Positions 1 to 12,500 of a DNA stretch of 64,000 nucleotides are shown piece by piece. The first letter of the stretch is position 1. Each line of letters opens with the position of its first letter. The notes beneath the pieces are model-generated. The model did no database searches and was not told the DNA's origin. It saw only the letters and a program-made list of their open reading frames with translations. Position numbers and translations under genes: made by a program. Source of the DNA: Halichondria panicea (lineage: Eukaryota > Porifera > Demospongiae > Suberitida > Halichondriidae); NCBI RefSeq assembly GCF_963675165.1, contig NC_087384.1, positions 3,961,182-4,025,181 on the forward strand. The letters are read 5' to 3'.

Positions 1-602
1 ACATACCAAGTAACGGAAATCTTTGCACAGATGTTTTGTGCCATGCATGTTTGTAAATAGCGCAGCAGCTAGGGGTACGTGTGTGGACAAAAATCTGAGC
101 TATTTAAGCCTTTTTTACAATTTTTAATCGGCACTATGAATTACACATGCGCAGTAGCTCAGAACACGCCCACATTTTACATGGCAGTAAATTTGATTGT
201 TAGTTCAATGTTGAAACTAGATGGGCGTGGCCCGCCTCTAAAAGGGAGACGGGCCATTTGGTATTGGAGGCAGCATTTTCAAAACAATCGTTAAGGTAAG
301 TCATATTTAGTCACAGTTAACGCACATACCAAGATAGTAACCATGGTAATAATGTTATCAGATGAAAGGTATTCCTGTTTACAATACATATGCATTTTGT
401 GAAAAATAATGTGTAATTGACAAAATGTTTTACAAAAAATGGTAGTTCTTTATAATAATTATTATAATTATTATACTATTTCAAGAAAAAGCAATCGACC
501 TTATCCTATATAATTATACCTGAGAAGCACTGGCAAGGTTAATAGCACTCGGCTACGCCTCGTGCAATTAGTATCCTTGCCATTGCTTGTTACTCGTGCT
601 TA

Positions 603-650
603 TAGCCTCGATTCTAGGCCGAATAATCGGCCTAGCTTGAATCGAGGCTA
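603..650. repeat. Short fold-back element with TAGCCTCGAT ends
   Basis: The 48 bases form an imperfect hairpin: the left arm starts TAGCCTCGATTCTAGGCCGA and the right arm ends with its near reverse complement (GAATCGAGGCTA). The same terminal motif recurs at 1630, 12571, 16485, 20043, 21919, 46501, 50243 and 61790, so it marks a dispersed family of hairpin MITEs. Confidence 0.75.
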
Positions 651-775
651 CTCGTGAATCCCAGCTCTTAGCCATACTAATAGGTGTTATTAATTTGAAT
701 AATAGGGCTGATGAAATTGAATAATAGGCTAATCAAGTGCGAATAAATAATTTGAAGAAAAAATTTGAATATTTG

Positions 776-1745
776 GCACAGGCCTACTCGGTGGAGGTGC
801 CAAGCTACATAACATAAAGCTACTAATAGTTTTCATACACACATTATAATTCCTAGCGAAGCGAGGTTATGTTCGGGTCCTATTGAGATTTTATGTGGCG
901 TGGTGGTGGTTGACGTCGAGGCAAAGGAGCTCTACCTGGACTTCTGGTGAACGTGTAGGCTTTGATACTTGGCGTGGAGTCTTGGAACATGCTGAGGGAC
1001 GTCGATCGACTCACAGTCTTAGACCTCAGCAACAGCCAAGAGTGGCTAAACCGGAGCCTGGACGGTCTAACTTAAATCTCGCTTTCTTGTGTGTCAACCA
1101 TTAGACGTCTTTACCAGATTGAATGCACACAGACCTAGCTTTCTTATATATAATTATGACGATTAAGATTTACTTCGATATTTTGATTTACTGAGCTAGG
1201 ATTTATTGCATTTAATGTACCCCTATATAGTTATCATGATGAAAATTAATGTTGTATTAAGGCTGCATGCAAACTCAAAGATCAATTGCTGTTAAAAATG
1301 ATCGATGCCAAACGTTCAAGTTTAAAATTAATGGCTGCATCAGCTAGCAGAGCCTTGCAGTTCTCTTCTCAATATTGCAGCTACCGATAGCTAACGTTCT
1401 AGTGCAGCGCTAACTACTAAGTAGAGTAGTAACACTCGGTGAACAAGTTTTAATGCTATGCACTCTTCTGAAAGGCTGCAATGGCATTCCAAGAAAGCAA
1501 AACTAAGCATAACTCGGGAACGAAGCATTATTTTGCAAATCCACGAATGAAAACATGACTAGAAGCCTATAGAAATTCTTACTTACACTTGCTGTAGTAT
1601 GCAATCTACACACACATACACACTAGATCTAGCCTCGAATCCACGCCAATTAAAATACATATTTTAATCGGCGTGGATTCGAGGCTACACACACACACAC
1701 ACACACATACACACACACAAACACGACAAATAATCGACCAAATTT
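776..1745 (+). repeat. Interrupted copy of the GCCTCGGTG-ended repeat (family A)
   Basis: The left end (about 780-850, with CTCGGTGGAGGTGCCAAGCT) and the body (about 1260-1620) match other copies of family A. The body includes a stretch on GATCGATGCC, a GCAGCTACCGATAGCTA stretch, and one ending in a CA microsatellite. Roughly 400 bp between about 860 and 1258 are absent from other copies and look like an insertion. A TAGCCTCGA hairpin (1630-1687) sits in or next to the CA run. Confidence 0.6.
1630..1687. repeat. Fold-back element with TAGCCTCGA ends
   Basis: The arms TAGCCTCGAATCCACGCC and GGCGTGGATTCGAGGCTA are exact reverse complements around a short AT-rich loop. It belongs to the same terminal family as 603-650. 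Confidence 0.8.
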
Positions 1746-1903
1746 TGCTTTATAATACGGTCATTCCCCATAATTATGTTAAGTCATTACAATTAAAAGT
1801 TAATCACGTGATCATTATGTCAACGCATGGGGTGAATACTGTCTAAGCATCTTGTTATAATGGCTATATAGTGCATGATTTATATTTATTAACCCTAACC
1901 CAG

Positions 1904-4900
1904 GAGCAAAGGCGCTAGGTTCGGCAACATTTGGCGAAGGATCAGGGCCAGTGTACTTCGATAATGTGGGCTGTAATGGCACAGAGAATAAATTGGGAGA
2001 TTGTGGTAGGCAAAGAAATTGCCGACATGATGAAGATGCTGGTGTCATGTGTTTAGAAGGTAAGCATTGTGGCATGCTATCAAGATAATTTATGTCATAC
2101 CATAATAATTTACATTGTACCAACAGAAACGTACTTTCTGTTCGGACTAACAATACTTAGAAACAACAGTATTATCACATTAAGCGAACTTCACGAAAAC
2201 AACATTTCAAACTTAGCGTGCACAACGGAAAACGCTATATGTTGTTCTGAGACTCAATACGATTTTGCTATTGGCTGGGAGTTTCCAAATGGATCTTATG
2301 TCAGCACCTCCAATCAAAATATTACTGGAGTCTATTTAAGTACTCGAAACAAGTCAATGATCCTTCAAGTCACTGCTGAAGCGTCTTATACTACTGGGAT
2401 ATACCAGTGCACTATCCCTGGTTTAAACAACCTAAGCAATCACTTATATATTGGAATTCTTAGGGACTCCGATGGTATGTATAAGACATCTTTTAGAGAT
2501 TAGTACATTACTGTTTTAAATGCATGACTGTTTCGATTGTGACTTTTTGTCTAGGTTCGAGCAGTTAAAACTGGAAAAATTCCCACGCACCAGACTTGAT
2601 GCATGGTGGCTGTGATTTCCTGGCCTTGAACGCGAATATCACAGAAAATGCTTCTAAAGGCTCTCGAGCCAATAAATAGCTAACAATTGCACCAGCGAAA
2701 ATATCTCACTATACAGTACATACTATCGAACACTGGCTGAGGGCTTTTCTCAGACTAAGATTTGCATAAAGCAGTAGTTCTCTACATGCATGGAAAGCAT
2801 TCACCATCTGATCTATGCATACAGTCGTCAGTGGAACCTCCCATAACGGACCCTCTCACTAGAGCTCTATAAAAGACACTAGCTATGGCATGCACGGATT
2901 GAAATCACTATCTATTTACAGCTATGTACACAGAAGCAACCTCCCACAAGGGATCTTCTTGATTCCAGACAGAGGACATGCAAGCTTCATGCTCCCACCA
3001 TAGATTGAAGAATTTTTTCTATATCAAGGGATTATATAAAAGAAGAGGCCCTATGCAACTCACTATCTATATAGTAAACGTATATAGCTAGCTGAGTTCA
3101 AACGTGGGCGGATGAATGTGTGAATTTGCATGAGTGCTAAAAATAGAAATGTCTGCCCTCTCTTCTTTTATACGCCCTTGATATAATTACGGTATGTCCC
3201 TTATAATTATTATAACAGATAAACAGGAAACCACACCTACATTGTATGTCTAATAAATTATAGAGGTAGTTTGTTATATACAGACCATACACGAACATAC
3301 TATCTTGATAATGACTATAATAGTAATTTGAATGAACCTCCGAAAAAAGGACAAAAGCTCTGCTAAAGTGTCCTTTATTCAGAGGTTCCACTTTTACCAT
3401 ACAATGACGAGAAACTCAATTTTGTATGTGTGACTGACTCACAGGGTGCTTGCAAATTGAGCGGCTTTACTATGATCAACGAGATGGAAAAATTGTCTGT
3501 TTGTCAATTGGAGGACCAGTTCAGCGAGTAATGTGGAAGAAAGATGATCAAGAATTGTTCACTGTGAACCCAAATTATGAATTCTCACAAGAATTGCTTG
3601 ACAGGACGAATGGAACATACAAACACATACTAAGATTCCTATACAAGGGTGAAGATGATTCAGGGACCTACACTTGTGACATAACAAACCAACTGGGAGA
3701 TACTGCTGCCATAATTAACATAACAGGTAATAATTATATTATTTTATATTTAATGTAGTCATAGCTGTGATCTTTCATTTAGCATGTGCGCAAGATTCTA
3801 TAAGACTGCAACGTAAAGATGATCAAACTATGTTTCAAGTGTGTTTCGAAGACGAATGGTACCAAGCTGTAACCATCAATGAAGTTGTCTTCAGAAAAAA
3901 CACAAACTCCGTGTATTTAATAGATTTCAAGCTATTTCCTTCAGATGAATCAATTAAAGTTCAGTCCGATAACAATTCTATCAACTCCAGTGTAATCATC
4001 AAGTGTTCCACTAAATTTCAAAACCTTTTGTTTGCTAACAAGACTGACCATACCACAGTCTCGGTAGAACACCAGGGAACATTGAACATATCTATTAACG
4101 GACTTCTTCGGGACACTCCTTATCAATGCTGCCTTACAATGATGAGCAGCCCATTCAAAGGCAGTACGATCCCATCGATTACTACTCAGTGTACACATGT
4201 GAGAACAACTAGTAATTCACAGGACTCAGAATCGACAACAAGTATAATTATTGCACTCGGTACGTTGGTTGGAATATTCGTGTTTCTACTTCTCACTACC
4301 ATTGCCATCTGTTTAGTGAAGAGAATCTGTTGTGGACAAGGGTATGTTACAAATCTATTGTATGCTGTTATTCATGCCTCGGTGTGCACGCGCAAGCGAG
4401 GTATAATTATGGTGTTTGTGTAGACTGCTACAGCTGCTCAAGGATCAATGAAGTGCATGCAAGTAAGAATTTCTATAGGCTTCTTCGTGGATTTACAAAA
4501 TAATGCTTGGTTCTCGAGTTATGCCTAGTTTTGCTTTATACGTACTTGGAATTCCATTGCAGCCTTTCAGAAGATTGTGTAGCAAAACTTGTCCATGAAG
4601 TGTTGCTACTCTACTTAGTAGTTAGCTCTACACTGCTATTAGTAGCTGCAAGGCTCTATATACTGATGCAGCAACCCTAGATTTTATACTTTTGGCATCA
4701 ATCATAACTAAGTCTATCATTTCCCACTCTTTTCCTTCGCAGGCAACAAAATTAATGTAAAAATGTTCATCAGATATTCATCAGCGCTGTGTGTATTAGC
4801 AACAGCTTTATATGTTATGTTATGTAGCTTCGACACATCCACAGTAATATTATTATAATGGAATGCAGGTTGTCACGTGAGTCGTTCGAGGGCTCCATCA

Positions 4901-5127
4901 TGAGGCAGAATCCTTTATATGAGTCAGCAGAGGAAACAACATCAAAACCTGTGCCTGTGCCAGATATCCACATTTACTCAGACGTATACCTGCTAAAAAG
5001 GGGGGAGCCTGAAAACAACCACCAGTATGTAGACATTGGAGTAGTTCCTAGGAACAAGAAGACGCCCAGTGACACATCGGAAGTTGCAAACCCATTGTAT
5101 TCAACAGGAGAATTTTTGGTACAATAA
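1904..5127 (+). CDS. SRCR-Ig-Ig single-pass receptor with tyrosine-rich tail (5' end missing)
   Basis: Five exons join in frame: 1904-2059, 2127-2474, 3445-3726, 3783-4341, 4869-5127 (phases 1,1,1,2). Exon 1 is the C-terminal half of a scavenger receptor cysteine-rich domain (GPVYFDNVGC, then CRHDEDAGVMC). Exons 2 and 3 each encode an Ig-like fold; the second has the classic DDSGTYTC around its distal cysteine. Exon 4 carries a further extracellular domain I cannot name, with several N-glycosylation sites, then a transmembrane helix (ALGTLVGIFVFLLLTTIAI) and a KRICC stop-transfer. Exon 5 is the cytoplasmic tail with two NPLY motifs plus IYSDVY and QYVDI, typical docking sites for SH2/PTB proteins once phosphorylated. 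Phase-1 boundaries on the extracellular modules fit exon shuffling. Ligand unknown; a recognition or adhesion role is inference. Upstream exons are not in view. Confidence 0.82.
3034..3183. repeat. MITE with GGGCGTATA-type inverted ends (family C), receptor intron
   Basis: The left end reads TATAAAAGAAGAGGCCCTAT followed by GCAACTCAC; the right end reads CTCTCTTCTTTTATACGCCC. These are imperfect inverted ends of the family seen at 37788, 40743-41376 and 56153-56400. It lies in the intron between the two Ig exons (2475-3444). The rest of that intron shows nothing recognisable. Confidence 0.5.
4374..4843 (-). repeat. GCCTCGGTG-ended repeat (family A) filling the last receptor intron
   Basis: This copy is reversed: it begins with ATGCCTCGGTGTGCACGCGC and GCGAGGTATA, runs through the GT-rich part and the ACTCGAG/CTCGAGTTATGCC stretch, and ends near the TTATGTTATGTAGCTT motif shared by all copies. 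It fills most of the intron 4342-4868 between the transmembrane and tail exons. Confidence 0.7.
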
Positions 5128-6599
5128 CTTTACTTTGATACTGAATTTAGAATATTACGTAGCGTGATATTTGTCATCAAGGGTAAATTTACATGTATAT
5201 ATAATTATATAAAACAATAGTCATTTCAAAAAACACATAAATGGATAAAAAAAAGCCTACAATGCACAAATAATAATGGTTAGAGATCATGTTCGTGAAG
5301 CTGGGGTGGGCTGGTAATTTGGAATATCTGAAATGCCTTGTGCAAAAGGTACACTCCGTACTGTCTGCGTTTAAACAGAGGCCATTGTTGGGCGATTCCG
5401 TGTACATGCCCTCTTACTTTGTTTGTCAGGTTATCAAGACCTGCACGTCATAAATGCTTTATTACTTTCAGACATTTGGAAAACAGATATAATTGTGATG
5501 AACAATTTCTACCTAGATACCTATATGGCAAATTGGCAATCTGTTTGTTTCAAAATAGCGATGCAAAACAGCACCGTGAATTTGCGCCAGAAATACTATT
5601 ACTGATTTGAAAAGGCACTAGTTAATGCACGGTAAAACAGTGCATTAACTGGTTTGTAATTTGCAACTTTTTGCAGTTACCAATAGCTATCGACTCTATT
5701 ATAGAGCTAACTACTAAGTATAATAGCAACCTTCTACGAACAGAGTTTGCCTTCAATGTACTGGTAAGCAAAGCCTTTACTCGAGAATAAAGCCGTTGTT
5801 TGCAAGATAGCGTTGCTACTTCGAATCACTTAGTGCACTTGCATTGCAACCATGCATGCATGGAACAGTTGTAGCATACGTATACATATACGCAGGCGCC
5901 TCGCGGGAAGCTCTGATTTTGTTTTATGTTTGATAATAATAGCTGAATGAAAAGTGAAGAAAATAACTGTAGGATCAGACATGCAGTCGACTTGTCCTGT
6001 TGGAAGTGTGATGTGTAGTGTTAGGTCTAGTATCAGATCCACGTTTGGTGTGAGCTTATAAAACATTATTATTATGCATTGTACTGTTACTTTCTCTCTG
6101 TACAGTAGGAACTACACTAAAATAAAAACGTCATGTCAGGCATGACACTGTTTCAGTATAGATCTACTTTGTGATGATAATGACCTTTGCTGATCTGCCT
6201 GCTGTCGCCTACTCTTCTGTCTCTCCCTTGTGTTTGATGCACAGACATCAGCTATATAGAGACAGCTAGCCTATGTGATCTGAGCAGAGAAAGTTGCACT
6301 GGCTCAGTTGTAGAGTTGTAATTGTAGCACGAGGTGGCCACGCGCATCTGGCAAGTGCATCTTTTGCTTCTTTATTGCCTTATAGCGCCCCCGGGGGAGC
6401 CCAACCCACATCCGTGACAGACATGTACATGTATATATATATATATCTGCGTGGGCCAGAATCAGGTACGGCTCGCTTCCCGCTCGGCAATTATGAATTA
6501 ATTTTGACCACCAACCGTGCTCTAACTCCCAAACTGTTCCAAAAATGCCAACCACAGAATAAAAGAGCACAGTCTGTGGTTACTATACAGTTGTAGATC
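5128..6599. other. Convergent intergenic region between receptor and ANKLE1
   Basis: The 3' ends of the receptor (+) and ANKLE1 (-) face each other here. A short palindrome built on AGTTAATGCAC lies at 5617-5651. A diverged piece of family A is at about 5650-5830 (shared GTTACCAATAGCTA and AACTACTAAGTA words). A TA run lies near 6430-6446. No coding sequence could be supported; the short reading frames here have no recognisable family signature. Confidence 0.6.
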
Positions 6600-9500
6600 C
6601 TAGTCTATGGCATTTGTTAGCATAGTTTTTCCTTTGATCTCTGTACAAAAACTACGAAGTAGGAATAGTGATGCAAAACAGCATGAATTTTCACTAGAAA
6701 TTTACTATTACCAGGAGTACATGAATACTCATGTACTCCTGCTATTACCAGTAGGGTCATAATTGAATTGAAGTGGTAGGGAACTATAATTATAGGGATC
6801 GACTCATCATTGATGAAAAGTGTGTATACCTAACACTCGTCACTCGTAAATGTTTCAGCAAAAATCCGTTGACAAAAATTGGGAATAGATAAAGATCAAT
6901 TCCTCAATATGTTACAAACATAGAGCAGATCCCTACCTAAATCGATTTGACACACTATTTTGCATCACCATTTTGTAACAAACGGCTCACCATAGAAACT
7001 AAACTACAAAAGGGAAAGTAAATGAATTGTATGTAAGATAATTATATTCACCAAGGGCATCAATCATGCAGCACTCCCTTGTGAAAGCTTCACCATCAAT
7101 AGTGTTGTGAAACATCGGCAGAGATATAACACCATTGCCACGGTTCCAAATGCTGGAGATGCGTTTGTGTTTTGAGTTGAGCTAAGTGAAAAGACAAAGA
7201 TATTGAATAGTCCAGTTTACACGCTGTACTCACCTTTTCTGCTTTGATGAGTGCAGATTTTGCATCCTTGAGGTGTTGAATAGGGCGAGAGTTCTTTCCC
7301 TTGCCAATGTAGAATATAGACTCAACAAAAGTTTTAAAGCCTATTAAATCATTGGCAGGTGGACAAGAGGCTAACTCTGGAGGGTCTAAGAGTAGGTAAT
7401 TAAAGTTGTCTCTGATGTGATATCGTGAAGAAGTTAGACCAGAACATGTTACAGTAGTGGAAGTGTGTGGATTGGTTGCTCTAGTAACGGTAGGTGTATT
7501 AGAAAACTCTTGAACAATCTTCTCTTCCAAATGTGTTACATTAGGAATTGGAGACACACCATTCAGGACTAAGGACAGCTCATATCGGAATCCTATACAT
7601 GTACGTGCATAGACAAAAACAGCATAATCATGTACATGTACATGCATACTATGTATGCATGCACTCCTGATTGCCTCAGTCCCATGCAGGCTATCCTTTT
7701 TCTGAGTACAAGTATAATTGGAGGAATAAAGAAAGAAATATAGAGGTAAACTAAAGAAAAAGGAGAGCCTGGGATGCGAAGTCGCGTGACAATATAAGGG
7801 TGATACAAGGGTGAAATTGAGCGTGGGCAGGTAGAGATTGAGATTGCCCACCTCGATCTATGACTATACTAGTGGACATGGCCATAGACTTGGAATTGGC
7901 ATACAAGCTAGCTAGCTATATATACCTACTAAACTTATAGTACTAGATTGTTTGTTTTACCTGTAACTAGATTCTACTATTCAGATTCAGTTTTGTTGCG
8001 TGATGCTGAGCTACATAAATCTAGTCATCATTGTCCTCTAGCAGGTAGCTACTAAGCTATCTGCTATCATGCAGAGCTATGGGCATGCTGGTTCTGCACT
8101 CAGTGAGCTTGGTTCTGCTCCTGGCTTTACTTTGGTAGATTTTCTAGTATGCAGTGTCTATCACGATTGTGGCTACATATCGCCCACGTTCATAAAAATG
8201 TACGTATGTGGATCACGCGACTTCGTATACCAGGCTTTACTTTTTTCTATCACGTCCATCTTTTCCTTCTTTAGTGCCTCCCATCATCCCATTATCTCTA
8301 TATTGAGAGCTAGACAAGAACAAGAAAAAGGGGCGAGGCTATACTCTTGATACCATATAACAGGTTATTTTCGTTTATATAGGTAGAAATGTTCGTCTTT
8401 TTGTATTGTATAGAGTATCATACGAACATTTAAACTACGAAATTAATCTACCGCAGTAGGTTCTACATCACTACGCTGAGCTGTACGAATATAAAATACA
8501 AAAATTAGTATTTAATTAGGTAGTTTATATGAAAATTTGCACCAACGAGAATTACCCGCTATACGGTAGTACCTTTCAAGTGTGTGACACTGGTGACTTG
8601 AGCACTACCAGACTGAAGCTTGGTCAGGTACACCAAATATGCTGTCCTTGTGAAATCATTTATTGGTCCAGGCTTCTCTCCCAGTGCAATAAGACGATCC
8701 CAAACCTGTGTATTGCTCAACTGCAATACATCGCTTGGAATTGCTGTCTGTTTCTCTCCGACAAAGCTGCATTCAAGTGAGTCTACAAGATCTGTTGTCG
8801 GGGTAATATCAAGACCAGCACAAATAGGGGAGGGGGGGGCATAGGATGGGCTGTTGTTAGAGTAGGATGTGTTGTCCTTGGGTGAGGAAAGAGCCGTCAG
8901 ATAGTGTTCATCCTGTGTGGCCTGCATGTTAGTGTATGAGCAAATATCCGGAACCATGCAGGGTCGAAACATATACCTGAAAGGTGTCTTCAACGACATC
9001 AGGATAGTGCACAATCGTGGTGTCTTCATGAATAGAGAATGTTTTGAACATGGCTACAAAACTCTCAGCACACGTCATACTATGAGCAGAAGGGTCATCA
9101 CAAGAACCCTCTGACTCCAGGAGTTGGACACAGCTCTTGTGATCTATATATACATGATACAGATTTGAAGGTGTGATATGTGACTTATACCCACTCACGT
9201 TCAACCTTTGCATAGTCTACGGGTAACATGCTCTCGTTGTCAAGAACAAGACGTTCTGACCCATAGTATAGAAGAGCTTCGACCAACTCTGCTCGACCCC
9301 ACATGGCAGCAATGTGGAGGGGAGTGAGCCCATCCTCAGTTCGCATTTCAGGGTCAGCATGGTTGTCCAAGAGATAGTACAAAATGTCAGCGCTACTGTA
9401 AAAGTTATACACATGTTAAAGGTTCTAGCACTTATGGCTCAAAGTCGTTGTGGTAAATTTAATATGTTGCACAAGGATCCAAGGTAGTTGCATACAAGCA

Positions 9501-12500
9501 TTTATATCGTATAGCGGGAAATTTTCCGCAATTTTTCGCTATTTGGCTCCAGAGCCCTCAGCAGAAATGTTGCGTGGATTTCTGCGTGGGTTTTTATACA
9601 GTAGAACATTGCTAACCCGAGGGACCAGACCCCATCCGAATACATGAACATTTAGTTCATGCAACAAATTACAAAAATGTTCATCATGTATAAAAGCTAT
9701 TAGTAGGCTACCTTTATGTTATGTAGTTTGGCATCTCCACCGAGGCATCAGCACCTGCGGTGCTTTCATTGACAATGGTATTCTCTTACAAGGGTGTATG
9801 ATAAAACCCAGGTGTGGTCGGGGTGATATCAAATATATAACAGAAGTATGCCCAAGCGATGTATACGGTAGTGTGTGTGTGTGTGTGTGTAAGTTGTCTG
9901 TGTCTGTGAAGACTGTTATAGATGCTCATCAATGAAGAGCAAGTAAGATATCCAGAGCTTCTATATAGGCTTCTAGTCACGTTTTCTTGGATCTAAATTT
10001 GTGGATTTGCAAAGTACATGTAACGTTTTGTTCTCGTGTTATGCTTACTTGGATTCAATTGTAGCCTTTTCAGAAGAGTGCGATAGCACTTGTTCATAGA
10101 GTTTTACTGCTCTACTTGTATAGATCTACACCAGAATGCTAGCTATTGGTACATGTAGCTGCAAGATTGACAAAAGAGCTGCAAAGATGCACTGTGGCAG
10201 CAACCATCCTGTTTAGCAACAATCATTTTCCACTCTTTTGCACCATTAGTATTAAGCTAGCAACAAGCTAGCCTCGATCTCAGGTCGCACTTCCTCGAAG
10301 AGTGGGCCTGGTATCGACTGATTGCGCATGCACTAACCATTGGCCAGATACCGGCTAACACAGATAACAGCTAACACAGGATAACAGCATGTATGCTCAG
10401 TAAAACAATGACGTCACAACGAACGGAAGTGGATGGAAGGAAGTAGATAGAAAGTTCGATTGAAGGTTTCTAGCCCATCTGATAGCTACCCGTAGCCTGC
10501 TATGCTCACAAAAGACTCACAGTATTGCAACAGTATGGATGACAATCGTCTGAACAGAGTGAAAACTGACAGTAGCCTATACGGACAGGCCACGCCCACC
10601 TAATGCTAACTTTGGTGAAAGTCTACAAAAAAATTTATTTTATAATTATGGTGTTATATAGGCGTTATAAAAGAGGGTGTCCTAACCAAGGCTGGTTCTA
10701 TAATTAGAACGGTTACAGTATACTAGCTTCTACCAAAAAGAAAACAGCTCTGTCTCTAGCTAGCTAGCTATATATAGCTCTGTGTTTGACTTTTTATATT
10801 CTTTGTCAGGATGATAATTCAGTATTACACGGGTAAAAATAGCCAATAATTTTACGCATGAGCAAGCATTCTCTTCAGGGGAGGCCAGTGAAGGAGGCTA
10901 GCAACTAGCCTGCATGTAAAAATGTGCACCATCCTGTGTAGCTAAACTCTATTTGCGTTGAGTCTAGTCTCCTTCGCAGCTTCTTCTTTTTCTGTTCTTC
11001 GTCACAATAAGAAAAATACGGGAGGAATTGGAGGAACAAAGAAATAAGGGGAGACAACGAAAAAGAAGAGCCTGCCCCGCTAAGTCTGGTGATCTGCTAC
11101 AGACGTAGCCAAAGTTAAGTGAGCGTGGGCAAGAGTAAACCGCAATATCTGTCCTCCCACACACTGTGACACAGTACACTTGGAGTGTAAGTGTGTAGAC
11201 CTTTAGCCATGCAGTATATAGATCTACGAGATGAAGCATGAAAGGCTAGAGTACTGCTGCATATAAAATAGCCCTTGTCAAAAGGACCTGGGCATAAAGA
11301 CCTTTCCTGGACAACTCACAGCAATATTTCATGCCAAAAATCTTACAGATCCCTTCAAGTCATCAGAAGGAATGTTTCAGTTAATTCACCAAGTTAAAGA
11401 AGCTATACATTGCCCTTGTAAAATCACACTCTATCAAAATTCTCAAGTCAGTCCAAACTGAGAAGGCCAACCAAGTTTATCCTCGATTCGATTACAGCAG
11501 AACTACAAACTACAAGACTCGTCTTATCAAACTCAATATGCTCCCACTCTCTCTATGGTTTGAGCTTCAAGACCTCACGTTCCTAGTCAAGTGTCTCAAA
11601 TATCCACCAAACAATGAGACTTGAAGTTCAATAGCACAGGAGGCAAGGGCCTCCTCTGCCTCACTGCTAGTTACGCCCCTGGCACCTAGGTGTTACTACT
11701 AGTGTTGAGTTTTTAGATGAGTTTAGAATGACTTTGCCGTGGAGCATTTTGAGGAAAGGGTATTGCAGAGCACGAGTATTCAAAACTCCTTCTGCGGTGT
11801 TCTGAATCATATATCTAGCTACCGATAGCTCTATATATGTTGTATACCTATATATATACATTGTATACCTAGAAGCTCCTTCTGTAGTGTTCTGAATCGT
11901 ATATCTAGCTACCGATAGCTCTGTATACCTAGCTTCTTAGTTTTTCCTTGTGTGTTTATTCGACAACGAAGTTTTAACCTCAAAATCGTCCACTAACTAG
12001 AGTACTAAAGTGCAAACCCTCGGCTGGTAGGCCGGGTGTACATAGCTGCCAACGTGTAAAGTTCAAAGTTTCTTGGCTTTTATTCGACAATGAAGCTTTA
12101 ATATCAAAATCTGCCACTATTAAAACTAATAACTTGTTGTGTGGCGCTATGGCATCCAGGTCAGCAGACTCAGACGTCACAGACAAATAGACAGACCAAC
12201 AGACACCAACAGACCAACTAAACTTGTGCAGGGTGAAGTTATGGCTGCGGCCCAGCCTAATAGAAGTACCGGGTAAAACGAGTGGTGCAAGCTGCGCTGT
12301 GCTAATGCCTCTCGCTGTTGTTTTACTTTCGCTCAAGGTAAAGAGATACATCATATAACGTTACGTTATTGCAATTGTTGAATTCCACACATGCAGTCAT
12401 TATAGGAGAGGAGCTGAATGAAAACAGAAGCCTATCTGATGGCTTGATGAATAATCTTCAACGATACTGAAGCAACTGTTAAATGGCCTGTAGCCAAACA

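Larger units (their letters stand above)
1..1903. other. Repeat-rich flank or intron upstream of the SRCR-Ig receptor
   Basis: No exon could be supported here. The first half of the receptor's SRCR domain and its signal peptide should lie upstream of 1904, but no sequence with the expected SRCR start is visible, so those exons are probably left of the window. The stretch holds a 48-bp hairpin (603-650), an interrupted copy of the GCCTCGGTG repeat (about 776-1745), a second hairpin (1630-1687) and a CA run (about 1683-1722). The first 550 bases show nothing recognisable. Confidence 0.5.

Noticed and set aside
883-1104. Plus-strand ORF of 73 codons upstream of the receptor
   Set aside because: It lies in a segment that interrupts a family A repeat, has no family signature in any frame and no supporting splice context.
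3950-4198. Minus-strand ORF in the receptor exon
   Set aside because: A shadow of the coding exon for the membrane-proximal domain; no matching splice sites or family.
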